Shown: positions 1 through 10,106, counted from the first letter of the stretch. The stretch is 64,000 nucleotides of DNA from Henriciella sp. (GCA_021776655.1 JAJFFK010000004.1:1-64000); one strand, 5' to 3'. The notes: generated by a model not told the origin, from the sequence alone. Program-made: numbers and translations.

Positions 1-63
1 CTTCTGAGGAAGAAGCGGCTGGATCACAGACCATTCGAAATCGGTTAAATCAAAGCGCGCCAT
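1..63 (-). CDS. IS5-family transposase, N-terminal fragment (runs off left edge)
   Basis: On the minus strand an ATG at 63 opens a frame with no stop to the window edge. The first residues read MARFDLTDFEWSVIQPLLP, the classic N-terminus of IS5-group DDE transposases. A strong Shine-Dalgarno GGAGG lies 5 nt upstream of the ATG. Only 21 codons are visible, so catalytic residues and intactness cannot be judged. The insertion sequence would end somewhere between this start and the AarF gene. I could not fix its terminal inverted repeat or target duplication. Confidence 0.75.
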   Translation of the reverse strand, partial: MARFDLTDFEWSVIQPLLPQK

Positions 64-134
64 TCTCACCTCCAGGTTCAGACCAAGTGAATCACAAGTC
101 AGGAGAAATAGGAATCCACTTTATGGGTATGTCA

Positions 135-153
135 CCTAGGGTCAGGCCCTAGG
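135..153. repeat. CCTAGG-bounded palindromic motif
   Basis: The sequence CCTAGGGTCAGGCCCTAGG is a near-perfect palindrome between the transposase fragment and the AarF gene. Its left half (CCTAGGGTCA) recurs at 10085 and, inverted, at 56362, where it overlaps stop codons. Function is unknown; it could be a protein-binding site or a degenerate mobile repeat. Confidence 0.45.
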
Positions 154-227
154 TTGAGCAAGCCGAAGAGATCGCCTCGACTTTCGACTAAGTGAGCTTA
201 CTTGAAGAGAGAAAGATGGAGCCCAGC

Positions 228-1577
228 ATGGCCGATGAACAAGACCCGGAACGAAATCGGCTATCGGCGCGTCTTGGGCGAACCGTCAAAGTGGGGACTA
301 ATCTGTCTGGCGCAGGGCTGTCTTTCGCCGCCAACACGCTGTTTGGCGGCGAGAAGGGCGATGCGCGGATCGCGAAATCGCTTGCCGCCGCTTTGGGCAA
401 GTCAAAAGGTCCTTTGATGAAAATCGCCCAATTGGCGTCAACGATTCCGGACCTTTTGCCGCCAGAATATGCAGCTGAGCTTAGCCAGCTACAGGCCCAG
501 GCCCCTGCTATGGGTTGGCCGTTCGTACGCCGGCGGATGCGGGCGGAGCTTGGTCCAGACTGGCAAAGCAAGTTTGCCGAGTTTGGTAAGGAAGCGGCCC
601 ACGCGGCCTCTTTGGGTCAGGTCCACCGCGCCGTCCTGCACGATGGCCGTGAGGTTGCCTGTAAGCTGCAATATCCTGACATGAGTAGCGCGGTCGAAAG
701 TGATGTTGGCCAACTCAAAACCTTGCTGGGCATGTTCAAACGCCTTGATGGGTCAATCGATCCATCCGAGATGATCGAAGAGATTACAGAGCGATTGCGC
801 GAAGAACTCGATTATGAGCGCGAAGCCAAGCACATGGCCCTCTACCGCTACATTCTACGCGGCAAAGACTTCGTCACAGTGCCCGAACCGGTTGCAGATC
901 TCTGCACAGACCGGCTTTTGACGATGAGCTGGACCAATGGCAAACAACTAACCGATTACGAGGCTGCACCGCAAGAGGTTCGCAACAAGTTGGCGGCAAT
1001 CCTGTATCAAACCTGGTGGTACCCATTTACCCATTATGCGGTGATCCACGGCGATCCGCATCTTGGTAATTATCAGGTCACAAACGATGGCGCAGGAGTG
1101 AACTTGCTGGATTTTGGCTGCGTGCGGATTTTCCCGCCCGTCTTTGTTGCCGGTGTGGTCGACCTTTACCGCGCGCTATCCAAGAATGATTTCGATGCGA
1201 CATTCACCGCTTATGAGAAATGGGGCTTTAAGGGATTAAACCGGGAACTGGTTGAGGTCCTGAACATCTGGGCCCGCTTCATTTATGGGCCAATTCTGTC
1301 AGACCGGGTACGAACAGTCGCCGATGGTGTTGCCCCGGGCGAGTATGGTCGCAAAGAAGCTTTCCGGGTGCGCCAATTGTTGAAAGAAAAAGGCCCAGTG
1401 ACGATCCCGCGCGAATTCGTATTCATGGATCGCGCCGCTATTGGCCTTGGCGCCGCGTATCTGCGGCTCGGTGCTGAGCTGAATTATCACGAATTGTTCG
1501 AGGCGAGTATCGACGGATTCGACGAAAAGACACTCGGCCAGCGGCAAGCAGAAGCCTTGAAGGTGGTTGGCCTATAG
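228..1577 (+). CDS. AarF/ABC1/UbiB-family kinase-like protein
   Basis: The protein belongs to the ABC1/UbiB atypical protein-kinase-like family, whose members support ubiquinone or other isoprenoid lipid metabolism. Visible landmarks are the N-terminal KxGQ-region equivalent ([11 protein letters not shown]), an Ala-rich loop with SLGQVHRA, a lysine in EVACKLQYP, the catalytic-loop-like [11 protein letters not shown] and a DFG-like LLDFGC. The ATG at 228 is chosen because GGAG sits 6 nt upstream; the frame opens earlier at GTG 192 and ATG 216. About 450 residues is normal for the family. It precedes mutL by about 30 bp in the same direction. The KIAQ variant instead of KxGQ is unusual; the exact substrate is unknown. 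Confidence 0.8.
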   Translation: MADEQDPERNRLSARLGRTVKVGTNLSGAGLSFAANTLFGGEKGDARIAKSLAAALGKSKGPLMKIAQLASTIPDLLPPEYAAELSQLQAQAPAMGWPFVRRRMRAELGPDWQSKFAEFGKEAAHAASLGQVHRAVLHDGREVACKLQYPDMSSAVESDVGQLKTLLGMFKRLDGSIDPSEMIEEITERLREELDYEREAKHMALYRYILRGKDFVTVPEPVADLCTDRLLTMSWTNGKQLTDYEAAPQEVRNKLAAILYQTWWYPFTHYAVIHGDPHLGNYQVTNDGAGVNLLDFGCVRIFPPVFVAGVVDLYRALSKNDFDATFTAYEKWGFKGLNRELVEVLNIWARFIYGPILSDRVRTVADGVAPGEYGRKEAFRVRQLLKEKGPVTIPREFVFMDRAAIGLGAAYLRLGAELNYHELFEASIDGFDEKTLGQRQAEALKVVGL

Positions 1578-1609
1578 CCCGAATCGCCAAGGCGGATTAC
1601 ACTACCACC

Positions 1610-3502
1610 ATGCCTGATACGACTCATCTCACGCCCCGGCCGATTATCCGCCAACTGCCGCCTGACGCGGTCAACCGGATCGCGGCAGGCGAAGTGGTGG
1701 AGCGCCCGGCTGCAGCGGTCAAGGAACTGGTCGAGAATGCAATTGATGCCGGGGCGCGCTCGATCTCGGTGTCAATTGAAGGCGGCGGGCTGAAGCGCAT
1801 GGTGATCGAGGATGATGGTTGCGGCATGACCGGGCCAGAGATGTTGCTGGCAATGGAGCGCCATGCCACGTCGAAGCTGATCCCCGGCGCGGATGGTCGG
1901 ATTGATCTGTTGAACATCCACACGATGGGATTTCGCGGTGAGGCCTTGCCATCCATCGCCAGTGTCAGCCGGATGACGATCACCTCGCAAGCAGCGGGCG
2001 AAGACGCAGCTGAACTGTTCATCGAGGCGGGCCGGATCGAAGGGCCGAAACCGGCGGCGTTTACCGGGCACAGCGCCTCGGGCACGCGGGTTGAAGTGCG
2101 TGACCTGTTTCATGCGACGCCAGCGCGGCTGAAATTCATGAAGTCAGAGCGCGCCGAGGCGATGGCGGTCACTGACGTGATGAAGCGGCTGGCTATGGCG
2201 CGCGCGGATATTGCGTTCAGCCTCGAAAGCAATGGCCGCAGCACGTTCCGCTACGCTGCACATGCCGATACGCCAGAGGGGCAATTGAGCCGACTTGGCG
2301 CGATCATGGGCCGCGATTTCAAGGACAATGCCCTGAAGATTGAAGCCGAGCGTGAAGGTGTGCGCCTGTCAGGCTATGCCGGCCTGCCGACGCTGAACCG
2401 GGGTAATGCCCAGATGCAATACCTGTTCGTCAATGGGCGCCCGGTCAAAGACCGGATGCTCAACGGCGTGATCCGCGCCGCGTACCAGGATTTTCTGGCG
2501 CGGGACCGCCACCCGATGGCAGCCTTGTTCGTTGATCTCGATCCGGAATATGTCGATGTGAATGTCCATCCGGCCAAGACCGAAGTGCGCTTTCGTGATG
2601 CCGGGAATGTGCGCGGCTTGATTATTGGCGCCTTGCGCCATGCGCTTGCCGCCGCTGGACACCGGGCGAGCACGACGGTGGCAGGCTATGCTTTGGGCAA
2701 GTTGCAGGCCGAGCAAGCCAAACCGGATGTGTATGCGGCTTCAACATTATGGTCCGATCGCCCCGGACTTGATCCGGGGTCTCGTGCCATACGCTCGGGA
2801 CATGCTGGACGAAATCCCGGCGCGGGGGCCGGGACAGTCGGCTTTACTGAGCATCCCCAGCCCAATTACGACGCTGCGCCAACCGCCCGGATCGAACCGA
2901 GCACTGGCGAGATTATTGATGACTTTCCACTCGGCGTTGCCCGCGCGCAGCTACACGAGACTTATGTTATCGCCCAGACCCGTGACGGCATCGTCATTGT
3001 CGATCAGCACGCGGCGCATGAGCGTTTGGTGTACGAAGACATGAAGCGGCAAATGGCGGCGGGCGGGGTCAGGCGGCAGGCTCTGTTGATCCCGGATATT
3101 GTTGAGCTGAGCGAGGACGAGGCGGCGCGTATTCTTGAGCGGGTTGAGGAACTGGCTGAACTCGGCCTTGAGATTGAGGCGTTTGGCGCTGGTGCGGTCT
3201 GTGTGCGCGCGACGCCAGCTTTGTTCGGGCAGATGGATGCGGTGGGTCTGATCCGCGATCTGGTCGATGATTTCGCCGAATACGATGCCGGGCTTGCCCT
3301 GAAAGAGCGGTTCGAAGAGGTGATGGGCAATATGGCGTGTCGCGGCTCTGTGCGGGCCGGACGGCGGCTGAACGGCGAGGAAATGAACGCGCTGCTGCGC
3401 CAGATGGAAGCGACGCCGCATTCGGGCCAGTGCAATCATGGCCGCCCGACCTATGTCGAGCTGAAACTGGCCGATATTGAGCGTCTGTTCGGCCGTCGAT
3501 AG
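1610..3502 (+). CDS. mutL: DNA mismatch repair protein MutL
   Basis: MutL couples MutS mismatch recognition to strand removal. The N-terminal GHKL ATPase motifs are clear: [17 protein letters not shown] and [10 protein letters not shown], followed by the MutL transducer segment [10 protein letters not shown]. The C-terminal dimerisation domain carries [14 protein letters not shown], which fits the DQHA(x)2E(x)4E endonuclease motif, plus [10 protein letters not shown] and GQCNHGRPT. So this is a nicking-competent MutL, expected in bacteria without MutH. Length (630 aa) is normal. The linker around residues 383-412 is encoded by a palindromic repeat that also occurs in intergenic DNA (see 2755-2840). 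The start is the ATG at 1610. Confidence 0.97.
   Translation: MPDTTHLTPRPIIRQLPPDAVNRIAAGEVVERPAAAVKELVENAIDAGARSISVSIEGGGLKRMVIEDDGCGMTGPEMLLAMERHATSKLIPGADGRIDLLNIHTMGFRGEALPSIASVSRMTITSQAAGEDAAELFIEAGRIEGPKPAAFTGHSASGTRVEVRDLFHATPARLKFMKSERAEAMAVTDVMKRLAMARADIAFSLESNGRSTFRYAAHADTPEGQLSRLGAIMGRDFKDNALKIEAEREGVRLSGYAGLPTLNRGNAQMQYLFVNGRPVKDRMLNGVIRAAYQDFLARDRHPMAALFVDLDPEYVDVNVHPAKTEVRFRDAGNVRGLIIGALRHALAAAGHRASTTVAGYALGKLQAEQAKPDVYAASTLWSDRPGLDPGSRAIRSGHAGRNPGAGAGTVGFTEHPQPNYDAAPTARIEPSTGEIIDDFPLGVARAQLHETYVIAQTRDGIVIVDQHAAHERLVYEDMKRQMAAGGVRRQALLIPDIVELSEDEAARILERVEELAELGLEIEAFGAGAVCVRATPALFGQMDAVGLIRDLVDDFAEYDAGLALKERFEEVMGNMACRGSVRAGRRLNGEEMNALLRQMEATPHSGQCNHGRPTYVELKLADIERLFGRR
2755..2840 (+). 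repeat. palindromic repeat embedded in frame in mutL linker
   Basis: Positions 2761-2779 read CCCCGGACTTGATCCGGGG, a palindrome nearly identical to TCCCGGACTTGATCCGGGA at 55905-55923 in noncoding DNA. The flanking bases (ctcgt ... gaaatcccgg) also resemble a dispersed hairpin element. It is translated as a Gly/Arg/Pro/Ser-rich stretch between the ATPase and endonuclease domains, where insertions are tolerated. Limits are approximate. Confidence 0.6.
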
Positions 3503-3510
3503 ATCACTAA

Positions 3511-3539
3511 AAAGTTGAATGAACAAATAATTCAACTTT
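3511..3539. promoter_or_regulatory. AT-rich 10-bp inverted repeat upstream of diguanylate cyclase
   Basis: AAAGTTGAAT (3511-3520) and ATTCAACTTT (3530-3539) form a perfect dyad with a 9-nt spacer. It begins 8 nt after the mutL stop and abuts the first ATG of the next gene. The stem is AT-rich and lacks a U-tract, so it looks more like an operator or a weak RNA hairpin than a terminator. Confidence 0.4.
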
Positions 3540-4682
3540 ATGTTGTATTGTGGGTTGATGATATCTGCCTCACAACTCCCCAACACTGATGGCCAAATAC
3601 CCCTGACGAGGACATCATTGGTCTTATTGGCGATACTTGTGAGCCAGATGTTGAGTCTGTTGCAGCTTGCTATTTCAGGGCACCTCGTATCGCACTGGCC
3701 CTTGGCAATAATCATTCTTAGCGGGTCGTTTGGCGCATGCCTGGCGTTGCAAAATTACCGAACGAAGGCCGAGAAAAGCGCCAATACGCACGCCGAGCGC
3801 CAGCTTGCATATCTCGCTGACTTCGCCACAGATCTGTTCTGGGAAACCGACCGGGACGGAAGGATCATCGCCGCGAGTGGTCGGTTGCTACCAACTCTCA
3901 CACCCAATCCAGTAGACATGCTTGGCCAGCACTATCGCGATGTTATGCAACTCAATGATAAAGAGATGAAGAAGATGGCTCAGGCTATTCGAACCCTGAG
4001 CCCTTATTCCGATATCGAGTCGACATTCCACGATCCGGCCGGAAACAGCTACCACATCTCACTCAGTGCTGCCCCAAATTTCGGACCAGACGGCACAGTC
4101 CAGGGCTATCTCGGCGTCGGCACGAATATCACAGAACGGGTACGCCATCAGCGCAAGCTGCGCCATCTTGCAGAGCACGATATTCTCACCGGCCTGGCCA
4201 ACCGTTATGCATTTTCCAATCGAATCTGTACTGACCTGGCAACTCTCGGCAAAGGGGAGTGCCTCGCTTTGCTGGCAATAGACCTGGATGGCTTCAAACG
4301 GATCAATGACACTTATGGCCATCAGGCAGGGGATGCCTTACTCAGCCTTTTTGCCAAACGCCTGCAGACCAAAACACGCGACAGCGACTGGGCTGCGCGG
4401 CTAGGTGGTGATGAGTTCGTCATCATCTCGCGTCACCTGTCCAATCCAATGGAAGCCTGTCTGGTCGCGGCACGTTTGGCAGAAGTGCTCAGCAGTCCAT
4501 ACCGGATTGGCGGGCTTGAATTGCAAGTGAAGGCATCGATTGGCATCGCCTGCGCCCCGATGCATGCAAAGGGGGTTGAAGCTTTGATGAAGCGTGCCGA
4601 CAAGGCGCTGTATCAAGCCAAGGCTGATGGGCGTGGCTGTTATCGATTGTTCGAGGCCGATACGCCTGCCCGACAGGCTTGA
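3540..4682 (+). CDS. membrane-bound PAS-GGDEF diguanylate cyclase
   Basis: The protein should make cyclic di-GMP. Two hydrophobic segments (about residues 26-48 and 53-70) suggest an inner-membrane anchor. A PAS-type sensor follows (about 85-200; FATDLFWETDRDGRIIAASG). The GGDEF domain occupies about 205-375. The active-site motif GGDEF (residues 289-293) is intact, and the inhibitory I-site RxxD (R280-D283) sits five residues before it, so product feedback is likely. No EAL domain is present. The start is uncertain: the ATG at 3540 abuts a dyad, and an in-frame ATG at 3558 is an equally good choice. No partner gene is adjacent. Confidence 0.9.
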   Translation: MLYCGLMISASQLPNTDGQIPLTRTSLVLLAILVSQMLSLLQLAISGHLVSHWPLAIIILSGSFGACLALQNYRTKAEKSANTHAERQLAYLADFATDLFWETDRDGRIIAASGRLLPTLTPNPVDMLGQHYRDVMQLNDKEMKKMAQAIRTLSPYSDIESTFHDPAGNSYHISLSAAPNFGPDGTVQGYLGVGTNITERVRHQRKLRHLAEHDILTGLANRYAFSNRICTDLATLGKGECLALLAIDLDGFKRINDTYGHQAGDALLSLFAKRLQTKTRDSDWAARLGGDEFVIISRHLSNPMEACLVAARLAEVLSSPYRIGGLELQVKASIGIACAPMHAKGVEALMKRADKALYQAKADGRGCYRLFEADTPARQA

Positions 4683-4792
4683 GCGCAACAGCGAAGGCTT
4701 CGCGGCTGACCCTCGCTTCTTGAGCTTAAGATGGCGCGGCAATCGACGGTTATCCAATCGATTTGGATACACACCCATAGAGCAGGGCTATA

Positions 4793-6082
<1,290 letters not shown>

Positions 6083-6163
6083 CTAATTTCATCAATCAAA
6101 TTAGCGCGCCATTGACCATTCCATGCGACGGTCCTTCGATTAAGTTGAGATGAGACTGCAACA

Positions 6164-6478
6164 ATGGCGATTATGCTAGCAGAAACAGGCCCATATGACG
6201 CTATCGTGGCGCGGTTCATGTTTGAACTACGCCACTTTACCGAGCGCTTTATGTATTGGGTCCAGCACTTGACCGACGGCGAAAAGGTCGTCGGCTTGGG
6301 ATTGTTCGCTTTTGTCTTGATGTTGCTAATGGTAAACAATGCCCGAAAAGAACGTAGTCCCGGCAGTAGTGGACGCCAGTTTTCCGCGGCTATCTTCCTG
6401 GTTGTAGCTTTCTCATTTGCCGCTGGCTGGATGCTCGACCCAGAAAGCATTGATCTGGCAAATCTGTTTCATCTCTAG
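6164..6478 (+). CDS. small inner-membrane protein of unknown function
   Basis: The 104-residue product has two hydrophobic segments (about residues 41-58, VVGLGLFAFVLMLLMV, and 73-89, FSAAIFLVVAFSFAAGW) separated by a basic loop with NNARKERSPG. The N-terminal 40 residues are amphipathic and aromatic. I do not recognise a family. It lies 32 bp before uvrC in the same direction and may be cotranscribed with it. The divergent arrangement with the aminotransferase puts a promoter region at 6005-6163. Confidence 0.6.
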   Translation: MAIMLAETGPYDAIVARFMFELRHFTERFMYWVQHLTDGEKVVGLGLFAFVLMLLMVNNARKERSPGSSGRQFSAAIFLVVAFSFAAGWMLDPESIDLANLFHL

Positions 6479-6510
6479 GCGGTGCTAACAATCCAACCTA
6501 GATAGAGGGT

Positions 6511-8385
6511 ATGGTCGGATCGCCCTCTCCTGACGCTCGTCAAAGCGGCATTGATGTCATCAAGGATAACCTCTCCCGGTTGCCCGCAAAGCCCGGTGTC
6601 TACCGCATGTTCGGCGACGCTGACGAGGTCCTGTATGTCGGCAAGGCTAAAAGTCTGAAGGCACGGGTATCGAGCTATACCCGGCTCGGCGGGCATACAC
6701 AGCGCATCGCGGCGATGATCCTCGCGACCCTGCGGATGGAATTCGTTGTAACCGAAACCGAAACCGAGGCATTGCTGCTTGAAGCAAGCCTGATCAAATC
6801 GCTAAAGCCGCGCTACAATATCCTGCTGCGCGACGACAAATCCTTCCCTTACATATTGATCCGCCGCGACCATGAGGCCCCACAAATCATCAAATACCGG
6901 GGCTCGAAACAAGACCGCGGCGAGTATTTCGGGCCATTTGCCAGTGCGGGCGCAGTGACCCGGACCCTCGACACATTACAGAAGGCGTTTCTGCTTAGAA
7001 CCTGTGAGGACAGCGTGTTCTCGGCGCGCCAGCGGCCCTGTATGTTGCATCAAATCAAGCGTTGCGCAGCCCCTTGCGTCGGCCTGATTGAAGCCGATGC
7101 GTATCAAAAGCTCGCTGATCAAGCGGCTGAGTTTTTGCGCGGTAAGGCCACTGACCTACAAAAGCAACTCGCCGCCGAGATGGACCGCGCCGCTGAAGCC
7201 ATGGAGTTTGAACAGGCCGCAGGATTACGCGATCGGATCCGCGCCCTGGCGGTTGTACGAGCTCAGCAAGACATCAATGCGCAGGGGATTGAGGAAGCCG
7301 ATATATTCGCCATCGCCATGGAAGGTGGGCAATCAGCCGTGCAAGTCTTCTTCATCCGAGCCGGCCAGAATTGGGGCGCGACAGTTCATTACCCGAGACA
7401 CGAAAAAGGCGAGTCTGAGAGCGATATTCTCGCCGCGTTCCTTGCACAATTCTATGATAAGCGCCCACCACCGCGTCTGATCCTGACAAGTACCATGCCC
7501 GAGCAATCGGCTTTGATTGGCGAGGCGTTCTCAATGAAAGCCGGGCGAAACGTCGAAATCCGCACGCCGCAGCGCGGTGACAAGCGCGGCCTGGTCGGCC
7601 AAGCGATGCGAAGCGGGGCAGAAGCCCTGTCACGCAAGCTGGCAGAGGCCGCTAGCCAAGCTCGGCTTCTGAAAGAGGTGGCCAAGACATTTGATCTTGA
7701 TGCGCCACCACAACGCATCGAGATCTATGACAACTCGCACATTCAAGGCAGCAACATGGTTGGCGGCATGGTCGTGGCGGGCGTCGATGGATTCGACAAG
7801 AGGCAGTATCGCAAGTTCAACATCAAGGATGCCAGTGTCACCCCCGGCGACGATTACGCGATGATGCGCGAGGTCATGCGTCGCCGCTTCAAGCGAGCAC
7901 TCAAAGACCGCAGCGAAGGCAATACGCAAACCTGGCCTGATCTGGTCTTGATTGACGGCGGGATCGGACAGCTCAGCGCCGTCACCGAAGCAATAGGTGA
8001 GGTGGGACTGAGCCCAGCCGACGTCAATCTGGTCTCGATCGCCAAAGGGGTTGAGCGCAATGCCGGGCGCGAACAATTCTTCCAACCTGGAAAAGCCCCC
8101 TTCAGATTGCCGCAGAATGCTCCGGTCCTGTATTATTTGCAGCGCCTGCGTGATGAAGCTCATCGCTGGGCAATTGGCGCACACCGGGCCAAGCGCTCCG
8201 CCGATATCAAGAAGAACCCGCTCGATGAAATCGGCGGCATCGGCCCTGCACGCAAAAAAGCGCTCTTGCAATATTTCGGCTCTGCGAAAACGGTCTCGCA
8301 AGCCAAGCTGGCCGATCTGCAAGAGGTCGATGGGGTCAGCGAAGCCCTCGCCGAACGCATATATGGCCATTTCCATAGTGGCTAG
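6511..8385 (+). CDS. uvrC: excinuclease ABC subunit C
   Basis: UvrC makes the two incisions of nucleotide excision repair. The N-terminal GIY-YIG nuclease is evident (PGVYRMF ... VLYVGKAKSLKARV ... LEASLIKSLKPRYNILLRDDKSFPYI). A Cys-rich stretch (TCEDSVFSARQRPCMLHQIKRCAAPC) precedes the UVR motif (AEAMEFEQAAGLRDRI). The RNase H-like C-terminal nuclease includes EIYDNSHIQGSNMVGGMVV and LVLIDGGIGQL. Tandem helix-hairpin-helix motifs end the protein (IGGIGPARKKALLQYFGS; DGVSEALAERIYGHF). The length, 624 aa, is normal. The gene ends 4 bp before an oppositely oriented tRNA gene. Confidence 0.97.
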   Translation: MVGSPSPDARQSGIDVIKDNLSRLPAKPGVYRMFGDADEVLYVGKAKSLKARVSSYTRLGGHTQRIAAMILATLRMEFVVTETETEALLLEASLIKSLKPRYNILLRDDKSFPYILIRRDHEAPQIIKYRGSKQDRGEYFGPFASAGAVTRTLDTLQKAFLLRTCEDSVFSARQRPCMLHQIKRCAAPCVGLIEADAYQKLADQAAEFLRGKATDLQKQLAAEMDRAAEAMEFEQAAGLRDRIRALAVVRAQQDINAQGIEEADIFAIAMEGGQSAVQVFFIRAGQNWGATVHYPRHEKGESESDILAAFLAQFYDKRPPPRLILTSTMPEQSALIGEAFSMKAGRNVEIRTPQRGDKRGLVGQAMRSGAEALSRKLAEAASQARLLKEVAKTFDLDAPPQRIEIYDNSHIQGSNMVGGMVVAGVDGFDKRQYRKFNIKDASVTPGDDYAMMREVMRRRFKRALKDRSEGNTQTWPDLVLIDGGIGQLSAVTEAIGEVGLSPADVNLVSIAKGVERNAGREQFFQPGKAPFRLPQNAPVLYYLQRLRDEAHRWAIGAHRAKRSADIKKNPLDEIGGIGPARKKALLQYFGSAKTVSQAKLADLQEVDGVSEALAERIYGHFHSG

Positions 8386-8389
8386 CGGC

Positions 8390-8466
8390 TGGTGATCCCG
8401 GCGCGATTCGAACGCACGACCTACAGATTAGGAATCTGTTGCTCTATCCTGCTGAGCTACGGGACC
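8390..8466 (-). tRNA. tRNA-Arg (anticodon CCU)
   Basis: Read on the minus strand the gene starts GGTCCCGTAGCTCAGCAGG and ends with an encoded CCA. The acceptor stem pairs GGTCCCG with CGGGATC (one G-U). The anticodon arm is ACAGA-TTCCTAA-TCTGT, giving anticodon CCT, which reads AGG arginine codons. The T-arm contains GTTCGAATC. The length of 77 nt including CCA is canonical. It lies tail to tail with uvrC; its 5' end faces the nuclease-fold lipoprotein gene. Confidence 0.96.
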
Positions 8467-8512
8467 GTAAGGTGATCGTAGCGTGTTTGAGCGCGCGATT
8501 GAAGAGGGTTTG

Positions 8513-9292
8513 ATGCGCGTATTCTGCACGATATTTGCGGCAATAGCGCTTGTTGCCTGCGCGCAACCGTCGCCATTGCCAAACATGGAATCCGGTGAGA
8601 CCGGACGTGTCGTGCGGGTGATTGACGGCGATGCAATAGCCTTGAACACAGGACAAAGTGTCCGCTTGGTCGGGATCGAAGCGCCAGCCCTAAGACCGCG
8701 TGGACGCGACCCTGATGCTTACGCTGTGGAGGCCTCACGCGCTTTAGAGGACATGGTGCTCGGGCGCGGCGTTCGGCTTTACTATTCCGGGCTTACCCGC
8801 GACCGATATGACCGGGCCTTGGCGCATATCATAACGACTGATGGCGCGGGACCGGAATTGTGGGTCAACATGGAATTAGTCAAACAGGGTGCCGCGCGGG
8901 TTCGGCTCTATCCCGATACGGCCGCGCGCGGCGCTGAATTACTTGCTGCCGAAGCGCAGGCGCGCCGGGACAATATCGGCCTTTGGCAGAAAACGGCCTA
9001 TAAAGTACCCACCCCGGACCAGCTGCCGCAGGATTGGCGCGGATTTACGCTGGTGACGGCAACCTTGGGCGCGCGGCTCGAGCCGCAAGGACGATTTTCA
9101 GCCCGCCAAGCATGCCACCGCCAACTGATAGGGGTCGTGCTTGTTGTGGAGGTTCGGTGGGAAGCCGCACGACTGTGCGAAATGCCCGAAGGGACGTCTC
9201 TGCGATTACGCGGCTGGGTCTCAGATCAAAGGCTGGATTTGACATTGCCACTTCACGCCGAGTTGTTGGATCAGGATGAGCTTTCAGACTAG
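8513..9292 (+). CDS. staphylococcal-nuclease-fold lipoprotein, probably catalytically degenerate
   Basis: The N-terminus MRVFCTIFAAIALVAC is a lipoprotein signal ending in a lipobox, so the protein should be lipid-anchored outside the cytoplasm. The region VVRVIDGDAIAL ... VRLVGIEAPAL ... DRYDRALAHI ... ELVKQGAARV is the SNase/thermonuclease fold. By alignment with SNase R35-L-L-L-V-D40-T-P-E43, Arg35 is kept, Asp40 becomes Glu and Glu43 becomes Ala. Arg87 is probably the R of DRYDRA. Loss of Glu43 suggests weak or no nuclease activity. The ATG at 8513 is chosen because GAGGG precedes it and the signal peptide starts there. An extra C-terminal domain of about 90 residues follows the fold. Confidence 0.8.
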   Translation: MRVFCTIFAAIALVACAQPSPLPNMESGETGRVVRVIDGDAIALNTGQSVRLVGIEAPALRPRGRDPDAYAVEASRALEDMVLGRGVRLYYSGLTRDRYDRALAHIITTDGAGPELWVNMELVKQGAARVRLYPDTAARGAELLAAEAQARRDNIGLWQKTAYKVPTPDQLPQDWRGFTLVTATLGARLEPQGRFSARQACHRQLIGVVLVVEVRWEAARLCEMPEGTSLRLRGWVSDQRLDLTLPLHAELLDQDELSD

Positions 9293-9330
9293 GGTCTGAA
9301 CCCAATCGACCTCAAGCGTACGAACGGTCT

Positions 9331-9360
9331 TACAATGCTGCACAGCAACAGCTTGCTGCA
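9331..9360. promoter_or_regulatory. TGC-rich putative PhaR operator
   Basis: Upstream of phaR the sequence aatgctgcacagcaacagc, followed by ttgctgca, is dense in TGC/GCA units, including CTGCA and TGCTGCA. PhaR proteins studied in Paracoccus bind TGC-rich DNA and repress their own gene, so this is a plausible autoregulatory site. This is inference from motif and position only. Confidence 0.35.
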
Positions 9361-9489
9361 GGCGCTAAATAGACCTAAGTTGCGCGAGGTTGATCTGTCC
9401 TTTCACGCGATAAATAGACGAACCTTGTGCTGACTGCGGGAGAGAATGGATCATAAATCTCCAGCATTTTGCTGACAAAGGGTAATGAA

Positions 9490-10089
9490 ATGGCCAAGCC
9501 AAAAAGCACATCAGATATGGTCATCATCAAGAAATATGCGAACCGCCGCCTGTATGACACGTCGACGTCATCCTATGTCACGTTGGAGCATCTCTCGAAC
9601 CTGGTGCACCGCGAGGTCGACTTCGAAGTGCGTGACGCAAAATCCGGGACTGACCTGACCCGGCAAGTTCTGACGCAAATTATCTTTGAGCGAGAGACGA
9701 AAGGCGAAGGGGCTTTGCCGGTAAACTTTTTGCGCAAATTGATCGGTTTCTATGGCCGCGGCACCCAGGCCTTGCTGCCTGCATGGTTGGAAATGAGCAT
9801 TAACAGCTTTGCCGAACGCCAGGAGAAATGGACCAAGTCAGTTGGAGGCACGATCAACCCGCTTGCTATTTTGGAAAAACAGACCCGTGCGAACATCGAG
9901 ATGTTTGAAAACACAATGCGAATGTTCAAGCCCGGCCATAACCGTAATCGGTCCGAGACTAAAGACCTGATCAGCGCTGAGCCTGCGGAGACGTCACAAG
10001 GGTTTTCAGAAGACGCGATCACTGTTTTGCGTGATCAGATAGATGCCATGCGCGCGCAGCTTGATGCCATGACCAACCGCAAAGCCTAG
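9490..10089 (+). CDS. phaR: polyhydroxyalkanoate synthesis repressor PhaR
   Basis: PhaR represses phasin and its own gene and is released when polyhydroxyalkanoate granules form. The N-terminal DNA-binding/PHB-accumulation domain is diagnostic: IIKKYANRRLYDTSTSSYVTLEHLSNLV followed by a segment with VLTQIIFERE. The middle (about residues 70-125) matches the PHB accumulation regulatory domain. The C-terminal 40 residues end in a short coiled coil (ITVLRDQIDAMRAQLDAM). ATG 9490 gives the conserved MAKPK-type start, with AGGG about 8 nt upstream. No phaC, phaA, phaB or phasin gene is in the window. Its TAG stop lies inside the CCTAGGGTCA motif. Confidence 0.93.
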   Translation: MAKPKSTSDMVIIKKYANRRLYDTSTSSYVTLEHLSNLVHREVDFEVRDAKSGTDLTRQVLTQIIFERETKGEGALPVNFLRKLIGFYGRGTQALLPAWLEMSINSFAERQEKWTKSVGGTINPLAILEKQTRANIEMFENTMRMFKPGHNRNRSETKDLISAEPAETSQGFSEDAITVLRDQIDAMRAQLDAMTNRKA

Positions 10090-10100
10090 GGTCAGGACCT
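10085..10100. repeat. CCTAGGGTCA motif overlapping the phaR stop
   Basis: CCTAGGGTCAGGACCT supplies the TAG stop of phaR and lies between two convergent genes. The same decamer, in the same reading phase relative to TAG, ends the DUF971 gene at 56367. A third copy (135-153) is intergenic. Confidence 0.45.
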
Positions 10101-10106
10101 ATTAAT

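Noticed and set aside
8390-8466. tRNA gene as an integration (att) site for a genomic island
   Set aside because: No integrase, no duplicated tRNA 3' end in the window, and the neighbouring genes look ordinary.
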